64,000 bases of DNA from Phaeacidiphilus oryzae TH49 (GCF_000744815.1 NZ_JQMQ01000005.1:6715801-6779800); one strand, 5' to 3'; shown: positions 53,273 to 62,319, numbered from the stretch's first letter. Numbers and translations are program-made. Notes: a model not told the origin generated them from the letters alone.

Positions 53273-53929
53273 ATGGCGCAAATGATTCGCGGTAATTCAC
53301 GTTGGAGGGCCATGGGATTGGGCGGCGGCGCTCTGCTGCTCGGCGGACTGCCGCTGCTGGCGGGTTGTTCCAGCGGGTCGTCCGCCTCCGCCGGTGCCAG
53401 TGCCGCCCCCAGCGCGAGCGGGAGTGCGTCGTCCGGTGCGGCGGGCGGGTCGCGGGCGCCGGGTTCGGCGGGGGCTCCGGCCTCCGGGGCTCCGGCCTCC
53501 GGGACGCCCCTGGACCGGGGGACCGCGCAGGGAGCCGTGGCCACCTGGATCACCGCGATCATCAAGAACGACTCGACGCAGCTGTGCTCGGTCATGCTGA
53601 ATCCGGGGCAGGGCTCGGCCTCCCCGCAGCCGGTGAGTCCCCAGCAGTGCGCGAGCGGTGCGCCGCAGATTCTGAAGACCTATCACCCGATGCTGACGCC
53701 GAAGGGCGAGTCGGGATCGCCGGAGGTGAAGGTCGCCGGGCCCGCGGCCACCGGCGACACCGCGAACTTCCCGGCCCGGGAGATCCATGTGGACGGAAAG
53801 CCCCTGCGGGCGGTTCTGAACGCCACCTCCTCCGGGCTCACGCCGGCTCAGCAGAACAAGCAGAAGTTCGTGGTCAACGCGAGCCGCCACGGCAGTTCCT
53901 GGTATGTGACGGGAATCGACGGAATCTGA
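53273..53929 (+). CDS. Secreted lipoprotein of unknown function
   Basis: The protein has 218 residues; the ATG at 53273 sits close to AGGAAGG, and ATG 53282 is an alternative start. The lipobox is LLAGC (Cys near residue 32), followed by a Ser/Ala/Gly-rich tether of about 50 residues. The distal domain has two cysteines (LCSVMLNPGQG, QQCASG) that may form a disulfide. Overall it resembles a small NTF2-like secreted domain (AVATWITAIIKNDSTQLCSVM). No family is certain. Confidence 0.78.
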   Translation: MAQMIRGNSRWRAMGLGGGALLLGGLPLLAGCSSGSSASAGASAAPSASGSASSGAAGGSRAPGSAGAPASGAPASGTPLDRGTAQGAVATWITAIIKNDSTQLCSVMLNPGQGSASPQPVSPQQCASGAPQILKTYHPMLTPKGESGSPEVKVAGPAATGDTANFPAREIHVDGKPLRAVLNATSSGLTPAQQNKQKFVVNASRHGSSWYVTGIDGI

Positions 53930-53938
53930 AACGGATCC

Positions 53939-54020
53939 GGTCCGCGGTCCGTCTTCCGCGGTCCGCGGTCCGCCGTCCGCGGTCCGCCGACCGCCGACCG
54001 CCGCCCCGTCGTCCGCCGTC
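53939..54020. repeat. GGTCCGC/CCGACCG simple repeats
   Basis: Irregular tandem 7-bp units (GGTCCGC and variants) fill the gap between convergent genes. The mirrored CCGACC/GGTCCG content lets it fold and may end transcription. Confidence 0.5.
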
Positions 54021-54025
54021 CCGGT

Positions 54026-55600
54026 TCAGTCCTGGAACCGCTTGCGCAGTTCCGTCTTGAGCACCTTGCCCAGGGTCTCGTTGCGCGGCAGCCGGTCGAC
54101 CACCTCCACCTGCTCCGGCAGTTTGTAGACGGCCAGCTGACGGTCTTTCAGGAAGCCGGTCAGCTCGGCGAGATCGGGCAGCGCCGCGCCGGCCGCCGGT
54201 TCGAGCACCGCGCAGACCCGCTCCCCGCGCTCGGGGTCCGGCAGGCCGATGACTGCGGCCTCGGCGATCGCGGGGTGCTGGGCGAGGAGGTCCTCTATCT
54301 CCTTGGCCGAGATGTTCTCGCCCTTGCGGATGATGATGTCCTTCCGGCGGCCGGTGAGCACCAGGTGCCCGGACGGGGTCAGCCGGCCGACGTCGCCGGT
54401 GATCAGGAAGCCGTCCCGGTCGAAGGACTCGGCGGTCTGGCCCGGGTCGAGGTAGCCGCGGCAGACCGCATCGCCGCGCAGCCGTACGTCGCCCTCGGTG
54501 CCCGGGGGCAGCGGCCTGCCGTCGGGGTCCACGATCCGGATCTCCATGTCGGCGGCGGGCCGGCCCTCCGTGCCGGCGAGGTTCTCCTCGGTGTCGTCGG
54601 GGGAGTTCATGGTGATCATCGGGGCCTCGGTCATCCCGTATCCGTGGCAGAGCCCGCAACCGAGCTCGCGGACGACGGCGCGGTAGAGCTCCGGCGGCTT
54701 GGGGGCGCCGCCGCCGGCCAGCAGCCGCAGGTCGGGGAGGAGTCTGCGGCCGGGCTGCCGGCGCTGCTCGGTGAGGAACATCTGGTAGAAGGCGGTGGAT
54801 CCGCCGGCGATGGAGACCCGGTGCCGCCGGTAGCCGTCCAGCGCCTCGGGCATGGCGAACCGCTCGAACATCACCGCGGGGAAGCCGCGGAGCAGCTGCA
54901 TGACGAAGTAGTCGGGGCCGGCGATATGGGCGTAGGGAAAGGCCATCGACCCGACGTCGGCGCCGGTCGCCCGCAGTGCGTCGGCGAGGCAGCGGCCGCC
55001 GGAGATCAGGGTGCGGTCGGTGTGGAGGACGCCCTTGGGCGCCGAGGTGGTGCCGGAGGTCCAGTAGACCCAGCGGTTCTCGGCGGCGTCGGCCGGGGGC
55101 GGCGGCAGTTCGCCGGGGACGGCCTCGGGAAGGCCGTTCGGGAACTCCAGGACGCGGGGCGCCGGGGCGAGCCCGGCCGCGAGCCGGTGCGCCATCGCGG
55201 TGTGGTCGAAGCCTTTGGACTCCCCGTGGGCCACGTGGTACTCCGCGCGGAACTCCCGCAGGATGTGGCCCACTTCGCGGTCCCGGTAGCCGGGGATGAC
55301 GGGTGACTGGACGGCCCCGAGCCGGGCCAGCGCGAGGGAGAGGACCGCGGTGTCGATCCGGGTGGGCAGCTGCCAGGCGACCCGGCTGCCGGGGCCGATG
55401 CCGAGCCGGTGCAGCCCGGCGGCCACCCGCTCGGCCCGGGCCGGCAGGGCGCCGAAGGCGATCCGGCGGTCCTCCTCCGGGGTTCGGCCGGCCTCGATCA
55501 GCGCGGTGACGTCCGGGGAGGCCTTCGCGCGCTCCTTGACGAGCCGCCAGAGGGTCGTCTCCGGACCGGGGGTGAGCTGCTCCGAAGGCTGCGACGGCAT
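54026..55600 (-). CDS. AMP-dependent acyl-CoA/aryl-CoA ligase
   Basis: The protein has 524 residues. Adenylation motifs are YWTSGTTSAPKGVLH (P-loop), CHGYGMTEAPMITMN, LTGRRKDIIIRKGENISAKE and the catalytic lysine in NETLGKVLKTELRK. It resembles the cyclohexanecarboxylate/benzoate CoA-ligase group, which activates medium-chain or aromatic acids. A CTGATGGGTCGTCAG palindrome lies upstream, close to that before the nitronate monooxygenase-ligase operon. Transcribed alone. Confidence 0.88.
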   Translation of the reverse strand: MPSQPSEQLTPGPETTLWRLVKERAKASPDVTALIEAGRTPEEDRRIAFGALPARAERVAAGLHRLGIGPGSRVAWQLPTRIDTAVLSLALARLGAVQSPVIPGYRDREVGHILREFRAEYHVAHGESKGFDHTAMAHRLAAGLAPAPRVLEFPNGLPEAVPGELPPPPADAAENRWVYWTSGTTSAPKGVLHTDRTLISGGRCLADALRATGADVGSMAFPYAHIAGPDYFVMQLLRGFPAVMFERFAMPEALDGYRRHRVSIAGGSTAFYQMFLTEQRRQPGRRLLPDLRLLAGGGAPKPPELYRAVVRELGCGLCHGYGMTEAPMITMNSPDDTEENLAGTEGRPAADMEIRIVDPDGRPLPPGTEGDVRLRGDAVCRGYLDPGQTAESFDRDGFLITGDVGRLTPSGHLVLTGRRKDIIIRKGENISAKEIEDLLAQHPAIAEAAVIGLPDPERGERVCAVLEPAAGAALPDLAELTGFLKDRQLAVYKLPEQVEVVDRLPRNETLGKVLKTELRKRFQD

Positions 55601-55658
55601 GGCGGCTCCTTCGCTCGCGGCGGCGGCCCGGGGCGGCGGGCGGATTCCCTATCTGTAC

Positions 55659-55673
55659 CTGATGGGTCGTCAG
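55659..55673. promoter_or_regulatory. Palindromic operator upstream of CoA ligase
   Basis: CTGATGGGTCGTCAG differs at two positions from CTGACGGATCGTCAG at 26614. It lies 59 bases upstream of the ligase start, so the same regulator may control both ligases. Confidence 0.5.
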
Positions 55674-55698
55674 ATCACCACGTCCCGGACCTCCGTGA

Positions 55699-55971
55699 GA
55701 AGAAACCGACCAGTCGGGCGGGCCCGGTGGCGCCGGGGTCCTCTGGGCGGCGGCGCTCGCCGTCGCGCTGGCCTTCAGGGGTCGCGGGCGGCTGCCGGCG
55801 GCGGGTGTCGCCCTCGCGGTGCTGCCCGGCGCTCTGCAGTTCACGGTGCCGCTGCTGGACCCGTTCCTGCCGGTGGGAGGCGTGGCGCTGCTGCTGGTGG
55901 CGCTCGGCGGGGCGGTGTCCCTGGTGCTCGGGGCCCGGAAGCGGCGCGTCGAGATCGACAGTCTGTCCTGA
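55699..55971 (+). pseudogene. C-terminal remnant of a membrane protein
   Basis: A 90-codon open stretch without an ATG or early GTG encodes hydrophobic segments (AAALAVALAFRGRG, PAAGVALAVLPGALQF, VGGVALLLVALGGAVSLVLG) and ends in a basic tail. It looks like the end of a transporter-type protein whose 5' part is gone. A very short gene with an unusual start cannot be excluded. Confidence 0.4.
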
Positions 55972-55989
55972 AGGTCTTAGCATGGGGAG

Positions 55990-56424
55990 ATGACCGAGAT
56001 CTCGGAGACCGCGGCGCGGGGCGCCAGCGCCCTGCGGGTGCTGATCGGACGGCTGCGCAGGCGGCTTCAGGAAGTGTACGACGTTTCCGACTTCACCCCG
56101 TCGCAGACCTCCGTGCTGTCCCGGCTCTCCAAGGACGGCCCGGCCTCGGCGAGCGACCTGGCCGCGGCCGAGCGGGTGCGGCCGCAGTCCATCGCCGCCA
56201 CCCTGGCGGTCCTCGGCGAGCGGGGGATGATCCAGCGGCGGCCGGATCCGAACGACGGCCGCCGCCAGGTGATCTCGCTCAGCGAGAACGCCCACGAGCA
56301 CATCCGGTCCGGCCGGGCGGCCCGCAACGAGTGGCTGAGCCGCCAGCTGGAGGACCGCTACACCGAGGAGGAGCGCCAGAAGATCCTCGAGGTCCTGGCG
56401 CTCCTCGAACGGCTCACCGACTGA
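55990..56424 (+). CDS. MarR family transcriptional regulator
   Basis: The protein has 144 residues. The ATG follows TGGGGAG. Its winged HTH is SDLAAAERVRPQSIAATLAVLGERGMIQRR with the wing DPNDGRRQVISLS. MarR dimers respond to small lipophilic or phenolic molecules. The genes it regulates are not obvious; the remnant membrane gene just upstream may once have been its target. Confidence 0.87.
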   Translation: MTEISETAARGASALRVLIGRLRRRLQEVYDVSDFTPSQTSVLSRLSKDGPASASDLAAAERVRPQSIAATLAVLGERGMIQRRPDPNDGRRQVISLSENAHEHIRSGRAARNEWLSRQLEDRYTEEERQKILEVLALLERLTD

Positions 56425-56516
56425 CTGGCTGCCCGACCGACCGACTGCCTGCCCCACTGCCTGCCCGACTGGCTGCCCGGCGACTGTCGGGCGGCCGTCG
56501 GCAGCCGTCGGGCGCC
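56423..56516. repeat. GACTGGCTGCCCG-type repeats with terminator potential
   Basis: Copies of GACTGGCTGCCCG occur at 56423-56435 and 56467-56479, with ACTGCCTGCCC variants between. GCCCG/CGGGC (56475-56479 and 56488-56492) and later GTCGGGC units can pair with the CCCGAC units. It fills the space between MarR and the convergent GH3 gene. Confidence 0.5.
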
Positions 56517-59500
56517 TCAGCCCGTGGTCAGGCGGAAGGTCGAGACGTCCGCCTGGCCGTCGAAGCTGAGGTAGAGCGTCCGGTGGCCGGCCGACGGCAG
56601 TCCGGTGAGCGCCGAACCGACCGTCGTGTACTGGTACTTGCCGCCGGTCGGTGGCACCGTCAGCCGGCCGGCCACCGGCCCGGAGGTCGGGGAGTCCAGC
56701 CGGACGGTGACGGTGACGGGGGAGTCGCCCGGGTTGGCCGCCTGCGCGGTGATCCCGGTCAGTCCCGGGCGCAGCGCGGTGTCCGCGAAGGACACCCAGC
56801 CGCCGGCCGCGCCGGCCACCGAGGTGCCGGCCGCCTTGCTGGTGTCGGTGAGGGTCACCCCCGCGTAGTCGTCGAAGTTCTGCGCCTCGGTGGTGCGGGT
56901 GAGGTCGCGCGGCGGAATGGTGCTGCCGTGCACCGCGAGCGAGGCGCCCAGCGGCAGGTCGTCGGCGTTGGAGCCGATCCGCAGCCGGTAGTCGCCGGAC
57001 TCCACCACGTACCGGCTCCGCGTCACGTCCCAGACCCGCAGCTGGGAGGCGTCCAGGGTGACGGTCGCGGTCCGGGTGGCGTGGGCGGGCACGGTCACCC
57101 GGGCGAAGCCGGCCAGCTGCTCGGCGGGACGCCCGGTGACCCGGGACGGGCCGGTCCGGCTGGTGTACAGCTGGACGGTGTCGGTCCCGGCCCGGTCGCC
57201 GGTGTCGGTGACGTCCACGCTGGCCCGGACCGTTCCGGCGGCGCCCACCGAGGGGGCGGAGAGCCGCAGGTCCGAGTACCGGAAGCCGGTGTAGGAGAGG
57301 CCGTAGCCGAACGGGTAGAGCGGCGTCCCTCGGTAGTACTGGTAGGTCATGCCGGACTTGGAGATGTCGTAGTCGGACATCGGGGGCAGGTCGGAGTCCG
57401 AGGCGTACCAGGTCTGGGTGAGCCGCCCGCTCGGGTCGTAGTCCCCGAAGAGGACGTCGGCCAGCGCGTCGCCGGTCTCCTGGCCGGCGTGGGTGGTGTG
57501 GAGGATGGCCGGGACGTGCCGCTGCTCCCAGCCGATGGTGTCCGGGTAGCTGTTCTCCAGCACCACCACGGTCCGCGGATTGGCCGCGGTGACCGCCTTG
57601 ACCAGCGCCTCCTGCGCGGGCGGCAGGGCGGTGGAGGTGCGGTCGTCGGCCTCCCGGCCGTTGATGAACGGCATGCTGCCGACCACCACCACAGCCGCGT
57701 CCTTGCCCTTGACGGCGGCGACCGCGCTGTCGATCCCGCTGCTGACCACCGTCCTGCCGAAGTGGGTGGCGGCGGCCGGGGTGGCCGCGCCGACCGTCAC
57801 CGTTCCGTCCGCGCCGACCACCGCGTACCTGTTCGGACCGAACCAGGACTGGCTCGCGTCGTTGCCCGCGTACTCCAGGACGTAGCTGCCGTCGCTCTGC
57901 GGGTCCAGCTTGAACTGCTGCTGGACGAACCAGCCGTTCGGCTGCTTCTCGCTGTTGACCAGGGTGTGGTCGGAACCCAGGGTCAGGTAGCGGGAGTTGG
58001 CGGCGGAGCGCAGGGTGAGCAGGCCCGAGCCCCAGTCGAAGACGTCGAAGGACTGGTCGGTGCCGGCCGAGTCGCCGCTCGCGGTGAGCGCGGCGCCGCC
58101 GGCGGCCGTCGAGGCCGTCAGGTACCTGCCGCTGGAGAGGTCCTTGAGGGCGATCCGGTCCACCCCCTCGGTCGCGCTGACCCGGCCGCCGGAGCCGAGC
58201 CGGGCGGCGATGCCCTGACGGGGCGTCACCGCGTAGGGGAGCGAGCCGGAGTACCAGTCCGTGTAGAGGGTGTCCTCCAGCGGGCCGACCACCGCGACCT
58301 GCCTGTCCTTGGCGGCGTCCAGCGGCAGTGCCCCGGCGGAGTTCTTCAGCAGCACCATCTGCTCGTCGGCTGCCTTGCGGGCCAGCGCGCGATGGGCGGC
58401 GTCGTCGATCACGGACGGGCCGATGCCCGCGTACGGGTTGGTGCCGGGAGGATCGAAGTCGCCGAGGCGGAAGCGGACGGTCAGGATGTCGGTGGCCGCG
58501 CGGTCCACGTCCGCGGTGCTCAGCAGGCCCTGGGAGAGCGCCTGTTCGACGGCGTTCACGGTGATCGACGAGTTGGTGTCGTCGGTGGTGAAGCTGTCGA
58601 TCCCGGCCTTGATCGCGGCCGCGTCGGCCTCCGGCTGGGTGGCGTAGTAGCCCTCGGAGCCGGTGAGGTTGTTCGGGGCTCCGGCGTCCGTGACGTTCAT
58701 CAGGGTCTGCCCGGACTTCGCGGCCCACTGCCGCTCGACCGTCGCCAGATCCGGACTCACCGTGTCGGGCCGGCCGTTGACCAGGTTGTAGGAGGCCATC
58801 ACGCCGGTGGCGGCGCCCGCCGCCAGGGCGGGCTGGAAGGCCGCCTGGTCGTAGTCGTGGAGGATGCTCGGCGGGACGATCGAGTCGGAGGTGTCCCGGT
58901 TCGTCTCGTTGTTGTAGGCCAGATAGTGCTTGAGGGTGGGCGCGGCCTGGAGGTGGTTCGGGTCCGGGCCCTCGATCCCGCTGCCGTACGCGGTGGAGAT
59001 TTGGCCGGTCAGGTACGGGTCCTCGGAGTAGCCCTCCTCGTTGCGGCCCCAGCGCGGGTCGCGGAGGAGGTTCACCACCGGCGCCCACAGATTGAGGCCC
59101 CACACGCCGGGGTTCTCCGCGTGGAAGCCGCGGGCCTCCTGGCCCACGGCGTCGCCGACCTGCTTGATCAGCGCCGGGTCCCAGGTCGAGGCGAGGCCCA
59201 CGGCCTGCGGGAAGACCGTCCCGTCGGCGGTCACCACAGCGCCGCCGTTGGCGACGTCGGTGGACCAGGCGATCCCGTGCAGTGCCTCGGTCCCGGTCTT
59301 GAACGCGGGGACGCCGAGCCGGGGAATGGCCGGTTCGTACTGGTGGAGAAGGGAGACCTTCTCCGGCAGTGTGAGCCGGGACAGCAGGTCACCGACCCGC
59401 TGGGCGAGCGGAAGACGCGGGTCCCGGAAGGGATACGGATACGTGCTCGCGCTCGTTCTCGCGCTCGCGCCGGTGGCGACCGCCGTCCCGGGCGCCGCCA

Positions 59501-59630
59501 GTGCCAGGCAGGCGAGCAGCACGGTGAGGATGCGCAGCCGTATGCGGCGCCGCCCTCTTCGCGGGGAATTCGGGTGTGCACGGCCGGACAAGGTGGACCA
59601 CCTCCGAATCGCGGCCGGCGTCCGGCGCAC
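56517..59630 (-). CDS. Secreted GH3 family beta-glycosidase with fascin-like insertion
   Basis: The protein has 1037 residues. A long basic leader and hydrophobic core (LRILTVLLACLALAAPGTAVA, about 32-52) make an export signal. The GH3 N-domain (75-380) has KHYLAY near 234 and the nucleophile D315 in MNVTDAGAP; the alpha/beta C-domain and a fibronectin-III-like domain follow. An inserted beta-trefoil-like unit at about 495-600 (LKDLSSGRYLTASTA, SRYLTLGSDHTLVNSE) resembles fascin. The C-terminal 150 residues resemble a CBM6-like beta-sandwich. It should release sugars outside the cell; the xylosidase versus glucosidase choice is open. Its promoter is shared with the facing LacI gene. Confidence 0.88.
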   Translation of the reverse strand: MRRTPAAIRRWSTLSGRAHPNSPRRGRRRIRLRILTVLLACLALAAPGTAVATGASARTSASTYPYPFRDPRLPLAQRVGDLLSRLTLPEKVSLLHQYEPAIPRLGVPAFKTGTEALHGIAWSTDVANGGAVVTADGTVFPQAVGLASTWDPALIKQVGDAVGQEARGFHAENPGVWGLNLWAPVVNLLRDPRWGRNEEGYSEDPYLTGQISTAYGSGIEGPDPNHLQAAPTLKHYLAYNNETNRDTSDSIVPPSILHDYDQAAFQPALAAGAATGVMASYNLVNGRPDTVSPDLATVERQWAAKSGQTLMNVTDAGAPNNLTGSEGYYATQPEADAAAIKAGIDSFTTDDTNSSITVNAVEQALSQGLLSTADVDRAATDILTVRFRLGDFDPPGTNPYAGIGPSVIDDAAHRALARKAADEQMVLLKNSAGALPLDAAKDRQVAVVGPLEDTLYTDWYSGSLPYAVTPRQGIAARLGSGGRVSATEGVDRIALKDLSSGRYLTASTAAGGAALTASGDSAGTDQSFDVFDWGSGLLTLRSAANSRYLTLGSDHTLVNSEKQPNGWFVQQQFKLDPQSDGSYVLEYAGNDASQSWFGPNRYAVVGADGTVTVGAATPAAATHFGRTVVSSGIDSAVAAVKGKDAAVVVVGSMPFINGREADDRTSTALPPAQEALVKAVTAANPRTVVVLENSYPDTIGWEQRHVPAILHTTHAGQETGDALADVLFGDYDPSGRLTQTWYASDSDLPPMSDYDISKSGMTYQYYRGTPLYPFGYGLSYTGFRYSDLRLSAPSVGAAGTVRASVDVTDTGDRAGTDTVQLYTSRTGPSRVTGRPAEQLAGFARVTVPAHATRTATVTLDASQLRVWDVTRSRYVVESGDYRLRIGSNADDLPLGASLAVHGSTIPPRDLTRTTEAQNFDDYAGVTLTDTSKAAGTSVAGAAGGWVSFADTALRPGLTGITAQAANPGDSPVTVTVRLDSPTSGPVAGRLTVPPTGGKYQYTTVGSALTGLPSAGHRTLYLSFDGQADVSTFRLTTG

Positions 59631-59636
59631 GTCGTG

Positions 59637-59650
59637 TTGAAGCGGTTCGA
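59637..59650. promoter_or_regulatory. LacI-type operator candidate near GH3 start
   Basis: TTGAAGCGGTTCGA follows the GAAnCGnTTC pattern of LacI-family sites and lies 7 bases before the GH3 start codon. Confidence 0.45.
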
Positions 59651-59778
59651 CGGCGCGGCGCTCGGCCCAGGCGGGGTGACGGGTGGTGGAGTTCGGCCAG
59701 GACTATCCCAGCGTTGCGGAGCAGCGGTCAAGGGTCTGCGGGGAATTGCGGGGCGGGGAGGGCCGCCGCGGTTCGTGG

Positions 59779-59792
59779 TCGAAACGCTTGCC
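59779..59792. promoter_or_regulatory. LacI-type operator candidate, central
   Basis: TCGAAACGCTTGCC matches GAAnCGnTT with one weak flank. It lies in the middle of the 263-base divergent region between the GH3 and LacI genes. Confidence 0.4.
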
Positions 59793-59872
59793 TGCGATAT
59801 TCGACAACAGCCTTTTCCGGCAAGGGTCTTGTCCTCCGCTTCCGGTGCTCCTAGATTCACCGGTCGTCGATG

Positions 59873-59884
59873 CGCTTCGAAGCG
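59873..59884. promoter_or_regulatory. Perfect palindrome before the LacI start
   Basis: CGCTTCGAAGCG is a perfect 12-bp palindrome ending ten bases before the LacI GTG. It may be an autoregulatory site. Confidence 0.45.
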
Positions 59885-59893
59885 GGAGGGCCC

Positions 59894-60949
59894 GTGGTGA
59901 CGATCGTGGACGTCGCGGCCGACGCCGGAGTGTCCCCCAGCACGGTCTCGTATGTGCTCTCCGGGAAACGCTCCATCTCCGCGGAGACCCGCCGCCGGGT
60001 GGAGCAGTCCATCCGCCGGCTCGGCTACCACCCGCACGCCGGGGCCCGCGCGCTGGCCAGCAGTCGCAGCAACATCCTGGCGCTGGTGGTGCCGCTGCGC
60101 GTGGACCAGAACGTGCCGGTGGTGATGCAGTTCGTCGAATCCGCCGTCACCGCGGCCCGGGCGTACGACCACGATCTGCTGCTGCTCACCAAGGACGAGG
60201 GGGCGGACGGGCTGCGCCGGGTCGCCAACTCCTCCATCGCCGACGCGCTGATCGTGATGGACGTGGAGGCCGCCGACCCCCGGGTGCCGGTGCTGCGCGC
60301 GCTCAACCGCCCGGTCGTGCTGATCGGGGTGCCCGACCAGCCGGCCGAACTCACCTGTGTGGACCTGGACTTCGTGGCGGCCGGCGCGGTCTGCGCCGCC
60401 CATCTGGCGGACACCGGGCATCGCGAGATAACCCTGATCGGTCCGTCCCCCGCGGTCTACGCCCGGGGCACCAGCTACGCCGGGCGCTTCCTCAAGGGCT
60501 TCGACCGGACCGCCCGGGAACGCGGCCTGCGGGCCGCCTCGCACGCCTGCGCGCCCTCCTACGACGCCGTCCGGGCCTGCGTCGACCGGACCCTCGCGGA
60601 GCAGCCGGGCACCACGGGGCTGGTCGTCCACAACGAGGCGGTGCTCCCCGCCGTCCTCTCCGACCTGCGGCAGCGCGGCCGGACCGTGCCGGACGACATG
60701 GCGGTGGTCGCGGTCTGCCCGGACGACATGGCCGAGAACCAGTCCGTGCCGCTCACCTCGGTGGCCATCCCGGCGGCCGAACTCGGCAGGACCGCCGTGG
60801 AGATGGCGATGCGCCAGCTGAACGGGGAGAGCTATCCGGAGATCCGGCTCCTCTCGCCCCGCTTCACGATCCGTGCCAGCGCGCCGGGCGGCGACCTCGG
60901 CGACCCCGCAGAACACGACGACCCCCACCGAAGGGAACAGGGACGATGA
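59894..60949 (+). CDS. LacI family transcriptional regulator
   Basis: The protein has 351 residues from the first of two adjacent GTG codons at 59894, with GGGAGGG upstream. The HTH is TIVDVAADAGVSPSTVSYVL with hinge LGYHPHAGARALASSRSN, followed by a sugar-binding effector domain. It faces the GH3 gene and overlaps the binding-protein gene (ATGA at 60946), so regulator and importer are co-translated. It probably represses both directions until the GH3 product is present. Confidence 0.9.
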   Translation: MVTIVDVAADAGVSPSTVSYVLSGKRSISAETRRRVEQSIRRLGYHPHAGARALASSRSNILALVVPLRVDQNVPVVMQFVESAVTAARAYDHDLLLLTKDEGADGLRRVANSSIADALIVMDVEAADPRVPVLRALNRPVVLIGVPDQPAELTCVDLDFVAAGAVCAAHLADTGHREITLIGPSPAVYARGTSYAGRFLKGFDRTARERGLRAASHACAPSYDAVRACVDRTLAEQPGTTGLVVHNEAVLPAVLSDLRQRGRTVPDDMAVVAVCPDDMAENQSVPLTSVAIPAAELGRTAVEMAMRQLNGESYPEIRLLSPRFTIRASAPGGDLGDPAEHDDPHRREQGR

Positions 60950-62319
60950 CCGGACCCGAGACACCCGCGAGGGCAGGGACGCACGCGAGGCCAGAGGCGC
61001 TCGCGAGGCCAGAGGCCCACGCGAGGCCAAAGACCTCGTCGGCCCCCGGAAGCCCCCAGAGGTCTCCCCGGCGGGCCGCCGCCTGGGCCTCGGTGGCAGT
61101 GGGGGCGGTGGTCGCCCTGACCGCGACCGCCTGCGGCCCCGGTACGGCCCCCGCCAAGTCCGGTTCCGGCGGCGGCGGAAGCACCGCCGCGGCGGGCTCC
61201 ATCACCGAGCTGGACTACTACACCGACGCCGCCGGCAGCGCCGCCTGGCAGCAGGCGCTCTCCGGCTGCACGGCCAAGACCGGCGTCAAGGTGAAGCGGC
61301 AGAGCGTGCCCACCGACCAGCTGATCCAGAAGGTGCTGCAGGGCGCCGCCTCGCACACCCTCCCCGACCTGGTGCTGGCGGACAACCCGACGCTGCAGCA
61401 GATCGCCGCCACCGGCGCCCTCACCCCGCTCTCCCAGTACGGCATCTCCACCGCGGGCTACTACGACAGCATCGTCAAGGCCGGCACCTACCAGGGGAAG
61501 GTCTACGGGCTCGCGCCCGGCGTCAACGGCCTCGCCCTGATCTACAACAAGGACCTGCTGTCCCGGGCCGGCATCAGCGCCCCGCCCGCCACCTGGGCCC
61601 AGCTCAAGGCCGACGCCGCCAAGCTGACCAAGGGGTCCACCTACGGACTGGCCTTCTCCGCGGTCAACTCCGAGGAGGGCACCTGGCAGTTCCTGCCGTT
61701 CTTCTGGAGCGACGGCGGCGATCTGAGCAAGCTCGACAGCGCCCAGGGCGCCCAGGCGCTCGGCTACGTCCGCGGCCTGGTGGCGTCGGGCTCGGCGTCC
61801 AAGTCGGTGGTGAGCTGGAACCAGAACGACGTGGCGGACCAGTTCACCTCGGGCAATGCCGCCATGATGGTCAACGGCTCGTGGACACTGCCCGCGCTGG
61901 ACCAGCAGAAGAACCTCCACTACGGCGTGGTGCCGCTGCCCACCCCGCAGGCCGGGCAGAAGCCGGTGGTGGCCCTCGGCGGCGAGGTCGGGGCGATCCC
62001 GGCCACCGGGACGGCCACCCAGAAGGCCGCGGCCAAGGTGCTCTCCTGCATCCTCTCCGAACCCACCATGCTCGCCTGGGACAAGTCGCACGCGTACATC
62101 CCGACCCGGCAGAGCACCGCGCAGACCTTCGCCCGGCAGAACCCCGAGCTGTCCTCCTTCGTCGCCGAGGTGGAGACCGCCCGCTCCCGCACCGCCCAGC
62201 TGGGCACCGCGTACCCGAAGATCTCCACCGCGCTGGCGACCGCCCTGCAGTCCGCGCTGACCGGCCAGCAGTCCCCGGCCGCCGCCCTCGCCCAGGCCCA
62301 GAAGCAGGCCTCGGGCTGA
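60946..62319 (+). CDS. ABC sugar-binding lipoprotein, family 1 (CUT1)
   Basis: The protein has 457 residues. An unusually long polar leader with ARPEA-like repeats (residues 8-28) and a basic SPRRAAA precede the hydrophobic core and the lipobox TATAC (Cys near 64); the twin arginine may indicate Tat export. The body has DLVLADNPTLQQIAATGALTPL, YGLAPGVNGLALIYNKDLL and FTSGNAAMMVNGSW, typical of extracellular sugar-binding proteins. It supplies oligosaccharides or monosaccharides freed by the GH3 enzyme. Confidence 0.9.
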   Translation: MTGPETPARAGTHARPEALARPEAHARPKTSSAPGSPQRSPRRAAAWASVAVGAVVALTATACGPGTAPAKSGSGGGGSTAAAGSITELDYYTDAAGSAAWQQALSGCTAKTGVKVKRQSVPTDQLIQKVLQGAASHTLPDLVLADNPTLQQIAATGALTPLSQYGISTAGYYDSIVKAGTYQGKVYGLAPGVNGLALIYNKDLLSRAGISAPPATWAQLKADAAKLTKGSTYGLAFSAVNSEEGTWQFLPFFWSDGGDLSKLDSAQGAQALGYVRGLVASGSASKSVVSWNQNDVADQFTSGNAAMMVNGSWTLPALDQQKNLHYGVVPLPTPQAGQKPVVALGGEVGAIPATGTATQKAAAKVLSCILSEPTMLAWDKSHAYIPTRQSTAQTFARQNPELSSFVAEVETARSRTAQLGTAYPKISTALATALQSALTGQQSPAAALAQAQKQASG

